Of a stretch of DNA of 64,000 nucleotides, positions 16,927 to 24,750 are shown piece after piece. The notes beneath the pieces are model-generated. The model worked only from the letters and a program-made list of their open reading frames with translations, searched no databases and was not told where the DNA came from. The stretch is from Hyphomicrobiales bacterium. GTDB taxonomy: Bacteria; Pseudomonadota; Alphaproteobacteria; Rhizobiales; JAJFHB01. Where the stretch lies: NCBI GenBank assembly GCA_021775755.1, contig JAJFHE010000048.1, positions 1 to 64,000 of the forward strand, in the 5' to 3' direction. Numbering within the stretch: position 1 is the stretch's first letter; each line of letters opens with the position of its first letter. The translations under genes and the position numbers were made by a program.

Positions 16927-18030
16927 ATGACCCAGGCCAGCAACGAAGACACGCGGCAATTGAGGCGCGGCTGGACCACCGGCGCTTGCGCCACAGCGGC
17001 GGTTCGCGCTGCATATGCGGCATTGCTGGACGGTGCGTTTCCAGATCCCGTGCAGATCGTGCTGCCGAGGGGCGAGACACCGTCATTCGCGCTGGCGGTG
17101 GAGGAATTGGGCGACGCATTCGCCCGCGCAGGCATCGTCAAGGATGCCGGAGACGATCCCGATGTCACCCATGGCGCGCTCATAATCGCGACCGTGCGGC
17201 GCGGAGAAGAGGGCGCGGGCGTGACATTCCATGCCGGGACCGGGGTCGGCACGGTGACGAAGGAAGGTCTGCCGATACCGCCCGGCGAACCGGCGATAAA
17301 CCCGGTGCCGCGCCAGATGATGCGCGATGTCGTGGCCCAGCTTGCGGCGCAACACAAAGATGCGGGCGACATCGCCATCGAAATCTCCATTCCCAACGGC
17401 GAAACGCTTGCCGGGAAGACCTGGAACCCACGGCTCGGTATCGTCGGCGGGCTTTCGATCCTCGGCACCACCGGTATCGTGCATCCGTTTTCCTGTTCAG
17501 CCTGGATCCACTCGATCCACCGCGGCATCGACGTGGCAAAGGCCGAAGGGCTGACCCATGTGGCAGGCGCCACGGGATCGACATCGGAGGCCGCCGCGCA
17601 GAAGCTTCATGGCTTGAGCGATCAGGCAATGCTCGACATGGGCGACTTCGTCGGCGGCATGTTGAAGTATCTGCGCAAACATCCCGTTGAGCGGGTGACC
17701 ATCGCCGGCGGCTTCGGCAAGATGACAAAGCTCGCGCAAGGGTTCCTCGACCTTCATTCAGGCCGCAGCCAGGTCGATTTCGACTGGCTGGCCGCCGCCG
17801 TCAAATCACTTGGCGCCGACGAAAGCATCTGCGAAAGCGCACGCACCGCCAACACGGCGGCGCAGGTTCTGAGCGATGCGGCAGCAGCCGCACCGGGGCT
17901 TGCGGACTACGTCGCCGGACAGGCGCTCTCATCGGCACGAAATACCTTGCGCAATGCACCGGTCCTGATCGACATCGCGGTGATCGACCGTGCCGGCGCC
18001 GTCATCGGGCGCGCCCGGGAGGATGGGTGA
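16927..18030 (+). CDS. cbiD: cobalt-precorrin-5B C1-methyltransferase
   Basis: About 367 residues. The N-terminus LRRGWTTGACATAA is the CbiD signature, followed by GVGTVTKEGLPIPPGEPAINPVPR and the C-terminal ITIAGGFGKMTKLA-type block. It methylates C1 of the corrin ring. It is the enzyme of the anaerobic route, but many alphaproteobacteria that lack CobF use a CbiD homologue alongside aerobic enzymes. ATG 16927 is preferred; GTG 16921 adds two residues. No clear ribosome-binding site is visible. The stop directly abuts the cobK start codon. Confidence 0.94.
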   Translation: MTQASNEDTRQLRRGWTTGACATAAVRAAYAALLDGAFPDPVQIVLPRGETPSFALAVEELGDAFARAGIVKDAGDDPDVTHGALIIATVRRGEEGAGVTFHAGTGVGTVTKEGLPIPPGEPAINPVPRQMMRDVVAQLAAQHKDAGDIAIEISIPNGETLAGKTWNPRLGIVGGLSILGTTGIVHPFSCSAWIHSIHRGIDVAKAEGLTHVAGATGSTSEAAAQKLHGLSDQAMLDMGDFVGGMLKYLRKHPVERVTIAGGFGKMTKLAQGFLDLHSGRSQVDFDWLAAAVKSLGADESICESARTANTAAQVLSDAAAAAPGLADYVAGQALSSARNTLRNAPVLIDIAVIDRAGAVIGRAREDG

Positions 18031-18768
18031 GTGGCGTGGGTTCTGATCCTCGGCGGCACGCGCGAAGCGCGCATGCTCGCAGAGCTCCTCACAAGCGTGC
18101 CGGGCCTTGATGTCACAACATCGCTTGTCGGGCGCACGCGCGAGCCGGCTCTTCCTGAAGGCGCGGTTCGGACCGGCGGATTTGGTGGCGCGGTGGGGCT
18201 CGCCGACTATTTGCGGGCAGAAAACATCGCCCTCGTTGCCGACGCCACGCATCCCTTTGCCGGGCAAATCAGCCGGAATGCAGTTACGGCCTGCGACACT
18301 GCAGGAGTTCCCTATGTGCGGCTTGAGCGCCCGGCATGGACGCCACGGCCCGGTGACGACTGGCAGCGCGTGGCAGGCATTCAGGCGGCTGCGGATGTTC
18401 TGGAGTCCGGTGCCACCGCACTGGTGACTGTCGGGCGTCAGGAGCTTGCGCCTTTCTTTGCACGAGGTGACCTTCGCTGTGTAGCGCGCATGATCGAGCC
18501 GCCGGAGATTGCCGTCCCCGGGAACTGCAAAATCATTCTCGCCCGACCGCCCTTTACGGAAGAGCAGGAGCGCACCCTGTTCTACGCCGAAGACATTTCG
18601 GTGCTGGTCACAAAAAACTCAGGTGGGACTGCAACAGCAACAAAACTCGAAGCGGCTCGCAATGCCGGTCTGCCCGTCATCATGGTTGAACGCCCGGCGC
18701 TGCCGGACGCAGAAACGGCGTCCGACGCGGAAACGCTTGCCGATGTCATTGCAGCCCGGCTCGGCTAA
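18031..18768 (+). CDS. cobK: precorrin-6A reductase
   Basis: 245 residues. N-terminal VLILGGTREARMLAELL, DATHPFAGQISRNAV, a VTVGRQELAPF segment and VTKNSGG are the CobK/CbiJ signatures. It reduces the macrocycle at C18-C19 using NADPH. The GTG start immediately follows the cbiD stop, so the two are coupled. The stop codon TAA (18766-18768) is directly followed by the terminal repeat of a MITE-like element, and the TAA is repeated on the element's other side. The remaining ring-methylating genes (cobI, J, M, H, L) are not in this window. Confidence 0.94.
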   Translation: MAWVLILGGTREARMLAELLTSVPGLDVTTSLVGRTREPALPEGAVRTGGFGGAVGLADYLRAENIALVADATHPFAGQISRNAVTACDTAGVPYVRLERPAWTPRPGDDWQRVAGIQAAADVLESGATALVTVGRQELAPFFARGDLRCVARMIEPPEIAVPGNCKIILARPPFTEEQERTLFYAEDISVLVTKNSGGTATATKLEAARNAGLPVIMVERPALPDAETASDAETLADVIAARLG

Positions 18769-19028
18769 TACCAAGGGCGGCAATTGTTGACCCATTTCAC
18801 CGGGATGATTTTGCCCTCCGGCAAGGCGCGTACTGCGCTGCGGTACAGGTACCGTAAGCAGTACGCAACGCTGCGGGAGGGCAAAAGAACCCGGCCTGCG
18901 GTGGGCCATTCCGGCCCGTCGACCGCGTTGCGGGCCCTGTCCGATACACCGCATCGCGCTGCGGCCCGCGCCTCCTCGCGCTCGCTGTATTGGCCATTGA
19001 ATTGGTTAAATAATGGCCGCCCTTGGTA
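18769..19028. mobile_element. MITE-like non-autonomous element, 260 bp
   Basis: Both ends start with the same 13 bases in inverted orientation: TACCAAGGGCGGC at 18769-18781 and its complement at 19016-19028. The similarity continues with about 26 of 31 positions matching. TAA occurs directly outside both ends (18766-18768 and 19029-19031), as expected for a short target duplication. The interior holds no transposase but a long imperfect palindrome. The frames open through it on both strands run past its ends and look non-genic. The element lies exactly at the end of cobK and next to a truncated transposase. The family name and the mobilising transposase are unknown. Confidence 0.75.
18809..18886. 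repeat. long imperfect palindrome inside the MITE-like element
   Basis: A 78-base inverted repeat. Arms run from TTTTGCCCTCC at 18809-18819 to GGAGGGCAAAA at 18876-18886, centred on CGGTAC-AG-GTACCG at 18841-18854. It would fold into a strong hairpin in RNA or single-stranded DNA and could act as a bidirectional transcription terminator-like structure just after cobK. A smaller GGGCC/GGCCC hairpin follows it. Confidence 0.7.
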
Positions 19029-19114
19029 TAATCCCCTATCCTCCAGATGGTTTGACATGATTGGCCTAATGGATTCTGGTTTGTTTAAGAAAATCAACTC
19101 ACAAGGTGGACTTT

Positions 19115-19690
19115 ATGTCGGGATTTCAGGGTGATGTTACGGGTGAACCGATTTCAACACCTTTGAAGATCGAATTTGACCGGCGTTTGAAGCTTCAGTT
19201 CCATGGTGCAATGCTGAGTTCAGACGGTGGGTTGATGATGTTTCGTAAGTTCGACGATGCCCTCGGCCGGACCGAGATGGCATCGTGGGAGTTGCGCGAT
19301 AGCCGCACCGGCAAGAACTCTCGCCATAATCTGCTCGCTATGTTCCGCCGGTCCGTCTTTGGTCGGCTTGCCGGATGTGAAGATGTCAATGATGCCGGGC
19401 GGCTCAGTCGCGATCCAGCAATGCGGGCCATTACGGGAACAAAGGACTTTGACCGGCCCGCAGCTTCGGAGAGTCAGATGGGCCGGTTCGAGACAGGCAC
19501 ACTCCCAAGCAGCAAGAATTTGACGGCGCTGGCAAATCTCAACGGCAAGTGGATTGACCGGGTTCAGCGTTTGCGCGGATCGACCAATCTGTTCCTTGAT
19601 ATCGATAGTTCCGAAAGCCCGGTGTACGGCGAGCAGGAAGCCTCAGTGGTCTTGGAAAAAGGAGGCGTTTATGCCAACAATTCGATCTGA
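19115..19690 (+). pseudogene. truncated IS1380-family transposase
   Basis: About 191 residues, only the N-terminal part of a transposase that is normally about 450 residues. IS1380 features seen are LQFHGAMLSSDGGLMMFRKFDD, RHNLLAMFRRSVFGRLAGCEDVNDA, SQMGRFETG and the catalytic-Asp region LFLDIDSSESPVYGEQE. After EASVV the sequence departs from the family and ends at a TGA after 14 more codons. ATG 19115 is preferred because AAGGTGG lies at 19103-19109. No partner terminal repeats were identified with confidence. It cannot be an active transposase as it stands. Confidence 0.85.
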
Positions 19691-19759
19691 CCCAGCCTCA
19701 TCCGGGATATATCGGCTATATGGTGACGGTAAATCGCCCGTAACGCAGAGAGGTATGAC

Positions 19760-20248
19760 ATGACGCTTCACATTCGACTGGCGTTGACCGTGTGTTTGTT
19801 TGCATCCGTTTCGCTGATACAGGCCAAACCTGCCGCAGCCACATCGCTGAGCGGAACCTGCTCAAACTGGACCGAGATTACGATGGACGACCCGGTGCAA
19901 GAAGAAGCGGTTTGTACCTCGCTCATGGGTGATGGCTGGCATCGGTTCCCGAGCGATGATGGGTGCATCGTTTGCCATCCCGACCAATGGACCGAGGCGT
20001 CGCCATTGCCCGACGACGACTCAGACAGTACCGAAGTTTCCGAAATCTGGTCCGGCCAAGGGTCCTTGCCGTCACCCGAGGTTGCCAACGGCTCGGAAAT
20101 CGCCTGGGCTGTCGATTGCAGGGACGGCACCTACATGTGGATACGCTGGGATGAGAGCGCAAAAGAGTACTACTATCGGGTGAAATCGACAGGCGAAATG
20201 TGGACGACGGTCAACTACGCACAGGCCCATCACGACGTCTGCAGGTAA
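19760..20248 (+). CDS. secreted hypothetical protein with paired cysteines
   Basis: 162 residues. A clear signal peptide comes first (hydrophobic core LALTVCLFASVSLI, then AKPAAA as probable cleavage region), so the product is likely periplasmic or secreted. The mature part has about six cysteines (GTCSNW, EAVCTSL, GCIVCHPDQW, VDCRDG, and a final DVCR), many Trp and acidic residues, and no CxxCH haem motif. The family is not recognised. GAGAGG lies about 7 bases before the ATG. It sits between two transposase remnants, so it may be cargo acquired with them. Confidence 0.7.
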   Translation: MTLHIRLALTVCLFASVSLIQAKPAAATSLSGTCSNWTEITMDDPVQEEAVCTSLMGDGWHRFPSDDGCIVCHPDQWTEASPLPDDDSDSTEVSEIWSGQGSLPSPEVANGSEIAWAVDCRDGTYMWIRWDESAKEYYYRVKSTGEMWTTVNYAQAHHDVCR

Positions 20249-20762
20249 CGAGCGTTCTCTCCACGTTCGATGTTCCTGCCTGATTTTCTTGCTGAACGCG
20301 TCGTGTTAGTTCGCGGTTGGCGGAATTTCACCCAGGCTGTAGGGCGGGAGGATCTTCATGGGCGATCGCGACACCTGATGCACATGCGTGTTCGCCGTCA
20401 GCACCAACCGGACAGATTGAGCTGATTGCATAAGAGATGGTTTCTGGCTCATCGTAACCCTGCAAGGGACAACGATGACGAACAGAGACAAGCGCCATCC
20501 GGACAGCGTTGAGAAGGCCGTCCGGGATATCCGCACTAATTTATCGGTCTCGTCAACGCCCGCTGTGCAAGCTCTGAGCATGCGTTCGTGAGCGATCTTC
20601 CAACACGCAATGCCACCGGGGTTGTGCCGGCCGGCAAGTTCGGCAACCATGCCTCGCGCTGGCGACGGTCTGGACCACTTATGGAAGCCGCTTGACGGCA
20701 CCGTTCCCGCCAGGGACCGCGCACGGTTGGCCGTGGCCGGCAAATGGATAAGGACCTCCGAC
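20249..20762. other. 514-base gap with IS debris
   Basis: Between the secreted protein and the acyl-CoA ligase. It holds a short IS3 OrfA-like fragment at 20475-20591. A minus-strand segment at about 20306-20440 reads like protein (NTHVHQVSRSPMKILPPY, then a stop) with codon use like real genes, but I do not recognise it. The minus-strand frame that contains it continues into the ligase gene and is not convincing as a whole gene. Otherwise nothing was seen. Confidence 0.4.
20475..20591 (+). pseudogene. possible IS3-family OrfA N-terminal fragment
   Basis: A 38-codon frame starting MTNRDKRHPDSVEKAVRDIR. This closely resembles, from memory, the first residues of an IS3-family OrfA (…RHPD..EKAVRDIRR.TRK). 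The match stops abruptly after VRDIR and the rest of the frame is unlike a transposase. An ATG with AAGGGA upstream is present, but without the helix-turn-helix that follows in OrfA the fragment cannot function. Identification rests on about 20 residues. Confidence 0.42.
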
Positions 20763-22286
20763 ATGGGCACCCCCGTATACGACTGGATATCCCATCATGC
20801 GAACCATGCACCGGAGGACGAAGCACTCGTCGACCTCCATAGCGGTCGCCGCTACAGCTATCGCGAGTTCGATGGCCGTGTGGGGCGCATTGCGGGATAT
20901 CTGCGCGACGGATTGAGCGTGTCGCCGGGCGACCGCGTTGCGGTGCTCGCGGCCAACTCGTCGGACATCTTCGAAATCCAGTTTGCGTGTTTCCGCATCG
21001 GTGCCGTATTCGTGCCGCTGAACTGGCGGCTCGCGGTTACCGAGCTGTCTTATATCGCCGCCGATGCCAGCCCCAAAGTACTGCTGTCGGACGAGGACAA
21101 CTGGAAGACCAGCCAGGAACTCAAGGCATCCGCAGGCATCGCTCATCTGATCGATATGCGGGGGGACGGTGGCGAAAGCGCCTTTGAGACCGGCATCAAG
21201 GATGCCGACCCCGTTGTCACGATGGTCCAGCAGACACATGACGACATCTGCACCATCCTCTACACATCCGGCACCACCGGACGACCGAAGGGGGCAATCA
21301 TCACCCACGGCATGGTGTTCTGGAATGCCATCAATCTCGGCATCCCGTTCAGCCTGACGTCCAACACGGTGTTCCTGACGGTGCTGCCGCTGTTCCATTC
21401 GGCGGGCCTCAACTGTCATGCCAACCCGGTGCTTCACACCGGCGGTTGCGTTGTGGTCATGCGTGCCTACGACCCGGCCGAGACGCTCGCCCTGTTCGAC
21501 AGCGAAGAGGCGGGCATCACGCATTTCTTCGGCGTGCCGGCGATCTACATGTTTATGGCGCAGCAGCCGCAGTTCGCCGAGACGGATCTGTCGCGGATCG
21601 AAGGTGCCGGTGTCGGCGGCGCGCCCATCTCGACCGCCCTCATCGAGGCGTGGACGACACGCGGCGTCAAGCTGCAGCAGGGCTACGGCATGACCGAAAC
21701 AAGCCCCGGCGTCATGTTCTTGAAGGCATCGGACTGCGAACGCAAAATCGGCTCGGCGGGAAAGCCCGTGCTTCACAACGAGCTGCGCGTTGTCGATCCG
21801 GAAGGCAACGACGTCGAGCCCGGTGAGGTCGGCGAACTTTGGGTGCGCGGTCCCAACATCACGCCTGGCTACTGGAACAAGCCCGACGAGACGGCGCAGG
21901 CGATCACCGATGGCTGGCTGCACACGGGCGATGCCACACGCGTCGATGAGGAAGGGTTCTACTACATCGTCGACCGCTGGAAGGACATGTACATCTCCGG
22001 CGGCGAGAATGTTTACCCAGCAGAGGTCGAGGAAGTCCTCTATCAGCTGCCCGGCGTCGTCGAAGCCGCGGTCATTGGCGTCGAAGACGAAAAGTGGGGC
22101 GAAGTGGGCCGCGCCGTCATCGTGCTGTCGGAGGGGACGGAGCTTACCGAGGCCGATGTCATTGACTACTGCACCGGCAAGATCGGCAATTACAAGCTGC
22201 CCAAGTCAGTCGTTTTCACCGACATTCTGCCGCGCAATGCTACGGGCAAGGTGCTGAAGCAGGAGCTGCGGGCAGCATTCGGGTGA
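20763..22286 (+). CDS. AMP-dependent acyl-CoA synthetase/ligase
   Basis: 507 residues, ANL superfamily. The phosphate-binding motif TILYTSGTTGRPKGA, the QQGYGMTETSPG adenylation motif, TGDATRVDEEGFYYIVDRWKDM and the C-terminal hinge with the catalytic lysine in PRNATGKVLKQ are all present. It activates a carboxylic acid as acyl-AMP and transfers it to CoA; the closest style is long-chain or fatty-acid CoA ligase. The frame is open 150 bases upstream, but family similarity starts at MGTPVYDWISHHA, and AAGGA lies about 9 bases before that ATG. The substrate is not decidable; no beta-oxidation genes are adjacent. Confidence 0.9.
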   Translation: MGTPVYDWISHHANHAPEDEALVDLHSGRRYSYREFDGRVGRIAGYLRDGLSVSPGDRVAVLAANSSDIFEIQFACFRIGAVFVPLNWRLAVTELSYIAADASPKVLLSDEDNWKTSQELKASAGIAHLIDMRGDGGESAFETGIKDADPVVTMVQQTHDDICTILYTSGTTGRPKGAIITHGMVFWNAINLGIPFSLTSNTVFLTVLPLFHSAGLNCHANPVLHTGGCVVVMRAYDPAETLALFDSEEAGITHFFGVPAIYMFMAQQPQFAETDLSRIEGAGVGGAPISTALIEAWTTRGVKLQQGYGMTETSPGVMFLKASDCERKIGSAGKPVLHNELRVVDPEGNDVEPGEVGELWVRGPNITPGYWNKPDETAQAITDGWLHTGDATRVDEEGFYYIVDRWKDMYISGGENVYPAEVEEVLYQLPGVVEAAVIGVEDEKWGEVGRAVIVLSEGTELTEADVIDYCTGKIGNYKLPKSVVFTDILPRNATGKVLKQELRAAFG

Positions 22287-22339
22287 TGCGCCGGCGCTGC
22301 GGCGCGCAACGCATCTGCACCATTTAGAAAGCTGCCGCC

Positions 22340-23014
22340 GTGATACCCTGGTCCAATCTTGCAACTGCGGAAATGCCCGATGGCGGTGGCACGCTTCGCC
22401 TCAAGCAGCGCGGCACCGAATTTTCAATCATGCTCGGCACCAACGAGCTGATGAACAGCCGCTTGAGCGGCTCCGAAGAGGCGCTCGCCACACTGTCATG
22501 CGACATGCTTCAAGGCCGCGAGCACCCGCAGATCCTGATCGGCGGTCTCGGCATGGGCTTCACCTTGCGTGCGGCCCTTGCCGCGCTGGGCGAGGATGCC
22601 TCTGTCACTGTCGCGGTGCTGGTGCCTGCCGTTGTGGCATGGGCTCGAGGCCCTATGCGCGAGCTCTTCGGCGATTGTCTGGACGATCCACGCGTCAGCA
22701 TCTGCGAGGGCGATGTCCGGCGCCAGATAGGGGCGGCCAATGCTGCTTATGACGCGATCCTGCTTGATGTCGACAACGGCCCCGAGGGCCTCACGCGCAA
22801 AGCCAATGACGACATTTACAGCGCCGCCGGTTTGAGCGCGGCGCACGCGGCCTTGCGTCCCGGCGGGGTGCTGGCCGTGTGGTCATCGGGGCCGAACAGG
22901 GAATTCACGCAACGCCTCGAACGAACCGGCTTCGACACAAACGAGGTCAAGGTGCGCGCCCGCGGCAAGCGCGGGGCGCGGCACGTTATCTGGCTGGCGG
23001 CCAAAAGGCTCTAG
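22340..23014 (+). CDS. spermidine synthase-like methyltransferase-fold protein
   Basis: 224 residues with a GTG start. The nucleotide-binding loop ILIGGLGMGFTLRAAL and the acidic DAILLDVDNGPEGL segment match the spermidine/spermine synthase-like Rossmann family. The N-terminal beta-domain is shortened: MLGTNELMNSRLSGSEEALATL is the characteristic lead-in. Proteins like this are often annotated as spermidine synthase, but the catalytic aspartate pair typical of SpeE is not clear, so a different acceptor is possible. It is convergent with the CDGSH gene and overlaps its stop by 4 bases. Confidence 0.75.
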   Translation: MIPWSNLATAEMPDGGGTLRLKQRGTEFSIMLGTNELMNSRLSGSEEALATLSCDMLQGREHPQILIGGLGMGFTLRAALAALGEDASVTVAVLVPAVVAWARGPMRELFGDCLDDPRVSICEGDVRRQIGAANAAYDAILLDVDNGPEGLTRKANDDIYSAAGLSAAHAALRPGGVLAVWSSGPNREFTQRLERTGFDTNEVKVRARGKRGARHVIWLAAKRL

Positions 23015-23259
23015 GCGGCCGGCAGCCTTTTGTGACTGCCGTCGCAGAACGGTTCGTTGCCGGTCTGCTTGCAGGTGCAGAAGTACTTTGTTTCCGATGC
23101 CTCCGCCGTCCATTTTACGGGCGTGAACCCTGTATCCTTGTGGCTGCCGTCGCAAAACGGCTGGTTCTGCGATTGCCCGCAGCTGCACCAGAAATAGCCC
23201 TTGCCCTCCTCGACATCGACTGCGATGGGGGCGGTGCCCGCAACTGTTCCTTTGGCCAT
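23011..23259 (-). CDS. double CDGSH iron-sulfur domain protein
   Basis: 82 residues with two copies of the CDGSH motif: CSCGQSQNQPFCDGSH and CTCKQTGNEPFCDGSH. Each should hold a 2Fe-2S cluster with three Cys and one His ligand. There is no membrane anchor, so it is a soluble bacterial NEET-type protein with both clusters in one chain. Such proteins are linked to redox sensing, electron transfer or cluster transfer, and the exact role is unknown. It lies 42 bases downstream of the LigB-type dioxygenase on the same strand and may be co-transcribed with it. Confidence 0.93.
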   Translation of the reverse strand: MAKGTVAGTAPIAVDVEEGKGYFWCSCGQSQNQPFCDGSHKDTGFTPVKWTAEASETKYFCTCKQTGNEPFCDGSHKRLPAA

Positions 23260-23301
23260 ACGATCGGTCCTTCCGATTGGTGTGAACGATGGGTTTCCTT
23301 T

Positions 23302-24117
23302 TCAGCCGAAGCTGAAGGCGCTTTCGATGGCGCCCATGACGTGATCTTCAAGTGTCTTGTGCCCGGGGTCGGAGCCGGCCGCGCCGGCGGCGACATGCAG
23401 CGGGATCAGGTGCTCCTCGCGCGGGTTGGAATCGCGGGCGCCCGGCGCGCGGTCCCACCCGGCAAGCAAACGGTCGCGCTCAAGCGGGTCGGGTCGCGTC
23501 GCGGCATCGCTCAGCCAGCGGTCGAACTCCACGCCCTGCGGAACCCCTCCCCCGCCGCCGCCCCGGACGGACTGCATCAGGACCTGCATGTTGTGGTAGG
23601 TGTTGCCCGAGCCGATGATCAGAACGCCTTCATCGCGCAGCGGCGCCAGCGCCCGGCCGGCGGCCAGATGCGCATCGGCATCGAGATCGGCCCGCAGGCT
23701 GAGTTGTACGGTCGGAATGTCCGCCCCGGGGAACGCGACCTTTAACGGCACGAAGACACCATGGTCAAAGCCGCGCTGGTTTTCATAGCCGCAGGGAAAC
23801 CCGGCGGCCTCCAGCAAATCGTGCACGCTCTCCGCCAGCGCCGGATCGCCGGGTGCGGGCCAGGTCAGCTCGTAGGTATGGGGCGGAAAGCCGCCGTAAT
23901 CGTACAATAACGGGGGTGCTGGATTGTGCTGCACCGTGAACTCGCGTTCCTCCCAATGCCCGGAGACCACCAGCAAAGCCGTTGGTTGTTGCGGCAGGCT
24001 GCCGGGCAGGTCCTGCAGAAATTTGCGCTGTCGGTCCCAGGCATCGGGTGGATTCCAGTCCATGAAAAAGCACGGGCCGCCACCGTGCGGAATGAACATC
24101 GTGGGCATTCGGCTCAT
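23302..24117 (-). CDS. LigB-type / 4,5-DOPA-dioxygenase-like class III extradiol dioxygenase
   Basis: 271 residues. The FIPHGGGPCFF start, LVVSGHWEE, NQRGFDHGVFVPLKVAFP and IGSGNTYHN supply the metal histidines typical of the YgiD/DODA group. E. coli YgiD opens the ring of DOPA, while plant relatives make betalamic acid. A GAAGGAAG ribosome site precedes ATG 24117. It is divergent from an HxlR-type regulator, the usual arrangement for aromatic- or quinone-responsive control. The middle contains a glycine-rich GGGGGG insertion (about residues 184-189) not usual in the family. Confidence 0.9.
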   Translation of the reverse strand: MSRMPTMFIPHGGGPCFFMDWNPPDAWDRQRKFLQDLPGSLPQQPTALLVVSGHWEEREFTVQHNPAPPLLYDYGGFPPHTYELTWPAPGDPALAESVHDLLEAAGFPCGYENQRGFDHGVFVPLKVAFPGADIPTVQLSLRADLDADAHLAAGRALAPLRDEGVLIIGSGNTYHNMQVLMQSVRGGGGGGVPQGVEFDRWLSDAATRPDPLERDRLLAGWDRAPGARDSNPREEHLIPLHVAAGAAGSDPGHKTLEDHVMGAIESAFSFG

Positions 24118-24247
24118 GTCGCGCTTCCTTCAGGCCAATTTTGAGGAGCAATCTAATTCGAGGTGCGATTCATATCGAGGGGCAACCGATGTGGCTTGCC
24201 GCAACGCGCCCGCCATCGTAGTATTAATAATCAATCTGCTTTCAAAA

Positions 24248-24269
24248 GAAAAGTAGGCACTGAAAAGTA
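24248..24269. promoter_or_regulatory. candidate HxlR operator: direct repeats of GAAAAGTA
   Basis: GAAAAGTA occurs at 24248-24255 and again at 24262-24269, a 14-base period, followed by ACTATC. It lies 25-46 bases before the HxlR start in the region shared with the divergent dioxygenase gene. HxlR proteins often bind sites containing AAGTAACTA-like sequence, so this is a reasonable autoregulatory operator. Confidence 0.4.
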
Positions 24270-24293
24270 ACTATCTAACCAGATCGTGCGCCG

Positions 24294-24647
24294 ATGAAAC
24301 AATCTACACCTTCCGCCTGTCCCATGGACTCGATCCTGCGTCTGCTGATGGGACCATGGACAACTTATATACTGTGGGTCCTGAGGGATCAGGGGGCGCA
24401 GCGCTTCGGCGTGCTGAAACGTGCCGTGCCCGGCATATCGAGCCGGGTACTGACCGAGAGGTTGCGCATGCTGCAGGACGCCGGCGTGATCTGGCGCGAA
24501 CAGACACAGACCATTCCGCCCGCGGTCACCTACGGCCTTACCGCGCGCGGTGATGAGCTTGGAACGGTACTCGACTCACTTAAGGACATCGCCACGCGTT
24601 GGCAGGCCGAAGGAACCTTCGGCGAGCGCATGGTGGCGGCCGAATAG
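24294..24647 (+). CDS. HxlR-family winged-helix transcriptional regulator
   Basis: 117 residues, typical of HxlR. The conserved N-terminal CPMDSILRLLMGPWTTYILWVL includes the redox- or aldehyde-sensing Cys at the usual position. The helix-turn-helix is FGVLKRAVPGISSRVLTERLRMLQ, followed by the wing and YGLTARGDELGTVL. It probably regulates itself and the divergent LigB-type dioxygenase plus CDGSH genes in response to a quinone, aldehyde or oxidant (family knowledge; effector inferred). Confidence 0.92.
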   Translation: MKQSTPSACPMDSILRLLMGPWTTYILWVLRDQGAQRFGVLKRAVPGISSRVLTERLRMLQDAGVIWREQTQTIPPAVTYGLTARGDELGTVLDSLKDIATRWQAEGTFGERMVAAE

Positions 24648-24750
24648 CGGGTGTCGGGTAAGTTGCCGGCCCGCCCACAGTTTACGGAGCAGGCCGGCAA
24701 TTACCGATAAGCCGCGGGCCAGCCGGCTGCGCCAAGCCCGGGCAATGGGA

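Noticed and set aside
18784-19134. 116-codon plus-strand frame (and a minus-strand one) across the MITE-like element
   Set aside because: The frames run from the terminal repeat into flanking DNA and are rich in palindrome-derived residues; they look like read-through of repeat sequence.
20306-20770. 154-codon minus-strand frame next to the acyl-CoA ligase
   Set aside because: Most of it lies antisense to the IS3-like fragment and the ligase start, so it is not accepted as a gene; only its C-terminal part is noted as a finding.
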